From assembly GCA_023129715.1 (NCBI GenBank), contig JAGMBO010000044.1, positions 1-64,000 of the forward strand: a stretch of 64,000 nt of DNA, read 5' to 3'. This DNA is from Candidatus Eiseniibacteriota bacterium (GTDB taxonomy: Bacteria; Eisenbacteria; RBG-16-71-46; CAIMUX01; WJJG01). The position numbers and the translations under genes are program-made. The notes under the pieces were generated by a model. That model saw nothing but the letters and a program-made list of their open reading frames with translations, was not told the origin of the DNA and did no database searches. Below are positions 63,300 to 64,000 of this stretch, piece by piece; position 1 is the stretch's first letter; each line of letters starts with the position of its first letter.

Positions 63300-64000
63300 A
63301 TGCATCCGAGTCGACATCCCCGTTTCGCGCTGCGGTTCCTGGGTTGCCGGGCCAACCAGGAGGAGTGTGAGGCGCTGCGCTCGCAGCTCTTGACCGCGGG
63401 CGCCGAGGAGGTCGAGGCTCTGGATGCCGCCGACTGGGTGATCGTCAATACCTGTGCCGTGACCCGCTCGGCCCAGGCCCAGTCCCGCCAAGTGGTGCGC
63501 CGGGCCGGGCGCGCCCGCGGTGAGCGGGCCGCGGTGCTCGTCACCGGGTGCGGCGTGCAACTCGATCCGCAGGAATTCGCGGGCCTGCCCGGGGTCCGTT
63601 GGGTGGTCGGCAACGCGGAGAAGGCGCGCATTCCTGCCCTCTTGCTCTCAGCGGGGACACCCGCCGGCGCTCCGGCCGGGGTCGCGCACTGCCGGGGGGC
63701 GCGCGAGGTCCGCCGGGAACCGTTTGAGGAGCGGGGGGCGCACGTCTTCCATGGCGACGATCCGACCCTGCCCGGCTTCCTCGTGCTCGGGGCGGTCGTG
63801 CCGCACACGCGCGCCCGCGCGCTGCTGAAGGTCCAGGACGGGTGCTCCGGTTCATGCACCTACTGCATCGTGGCGGCGCTGCGCGGCCGTCCCCGCTCCC
63901 GCCCGCTGACCGAGGTAGTGCAGGAGACCGAGCGGCTGGCCGGGGCCGGGTATCACGAGGTCGTCCTCACCGGCATCAACTTGGGGCTCTACGGCCGGGA
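63300..64000 (+). CDS. tRNA methylthiotransferase, MtaB/MiaB-like (3' end cut by window)
   Basis: At least 233 residues; no stop before the window ends. N-terminal UPF0004 domain with FLGCRANQEE (Cys 16), NTCAVT and TGCGVQ cysteines for one 4Fe-4S cluster, then the radical SAM set DGCSGSCTYC (Cys 182, 186, 189) and VVLTGINLGLYG. It adds methylthio groups to tRNA position 37. The LGC-ANQ-E start favours MtaB over MiaB. The ATG at 63300 follows GGGAG. Confidence 0.85.
   Translation, partial: MHPSRHPRFALRFLGCRANQEECEALRSQLLTAGAEEVEALDAADWVIVNTCAVTRSAQAQSRQVVRRAGRARGERAAVLVTGCGVQLDPQEFAGLPGVRWVVGNAEKARIPALLLSAGTPAGAPAGVAHCRGAREVRREPFEERGAHVFHGDDPTLPGFLVLGAVVPHTRARALLKVQDGCSGSCTYCIVAALRGRPRSRPLTEVVQETERLAGAGYHEVVLTGINLGLYGR

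Overview
The window is one contiguous stretch of a high-GC bacterial chromosome, densely coded on both strands, with about 51 supported genes (the last cut by the window edge). Secreted proteins carry FlgD/type IX-like C-terminal tails (PNP motif followed by a beta-sandwich). There are PorV/OMPP1-like outer-membrane proteins, a DUF4159/DUF4175/TPR cluster, a lone B12-dependent ribonucleotide reductase and a ferredoxin-dependent 2-oxoacid oxidoreductase. Together these point to an uncultivated lineage at the edge of the FCB group (Eisenbacteria-, Krumholzibacteriota- or Latescibacterota-like). That placement is inference; no rRNA gene is present.

Layout. 1-7 kb: three secreted proteins with sorting-type tails and a B12-binding-type radical SAM enzyme; short repeats resembling IS21-family ends lie between the first two. 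7-9 kb: a DUF47 (PhoU-like) regulator and a PiT phosphate permease. 9-11 kb: menA and a CPBP protease. 11.4-14.2 kb: a three-gene 2-oxoacid:ferredoxin oxidoreductase operon with fused beta and gamma subunits. 14.3-17 kb: a receiver-only regulator, a convergent unknown gene and an NtrC-type regulator that has lost key motifs. 17-21 kb: groES-groEL, terminator, glnA. 21-26 kb: hflX, an endonuclease/exonuclease/phosphatase-fold protein and an HD-GYP protein. 26-35.5 kb: a tightly coupled plus-strand operon: SurA-like chaperone, S4 protein, ftsE, ftsX, EnvC-like activator, holB, ricT-like, tatD, rsmA, nucleotidyltransferase. 35.5-39.4 kb: a large beta-strand-rich envelope protein, two related lipoproteins and an anchored small protein. 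39.7-42.3 kb: secD-secF. 42.5-50 kb: DUF4159, DUF4175-like, TPR and an amidotransferase-fold-like secreted protein. 50-53.5 kb: serC, serA and DUF1015 on the minus strand. 53.7-56.5 kb: zinc ribbon, HAD hydrolase, bifunctional Nnr. 56.7-58.8 kb: lipoprotein and outer-membrane protein behind a good sigma-70-like promoter. 58.9-61.6 kb: nrdJ. 62-64 kb: LysR regulator divergent from an MtaB/MiaB-like tRNA methylthiotransferase.

The genes mainly serve envelope biogenesis (FtsEX/EnvC-controlled wall hydrolysis, SurA chaperoning, SecDF export, surface and outer-membrane proteins) plus core housekeeping. The least explained features are the 42.5-50 kb cluster and a set of unrelated short tandem-repeat arrays (units of 13, 20, 21, 24, 34 and 39 bp) that fill most of the larger intergenic gaps.
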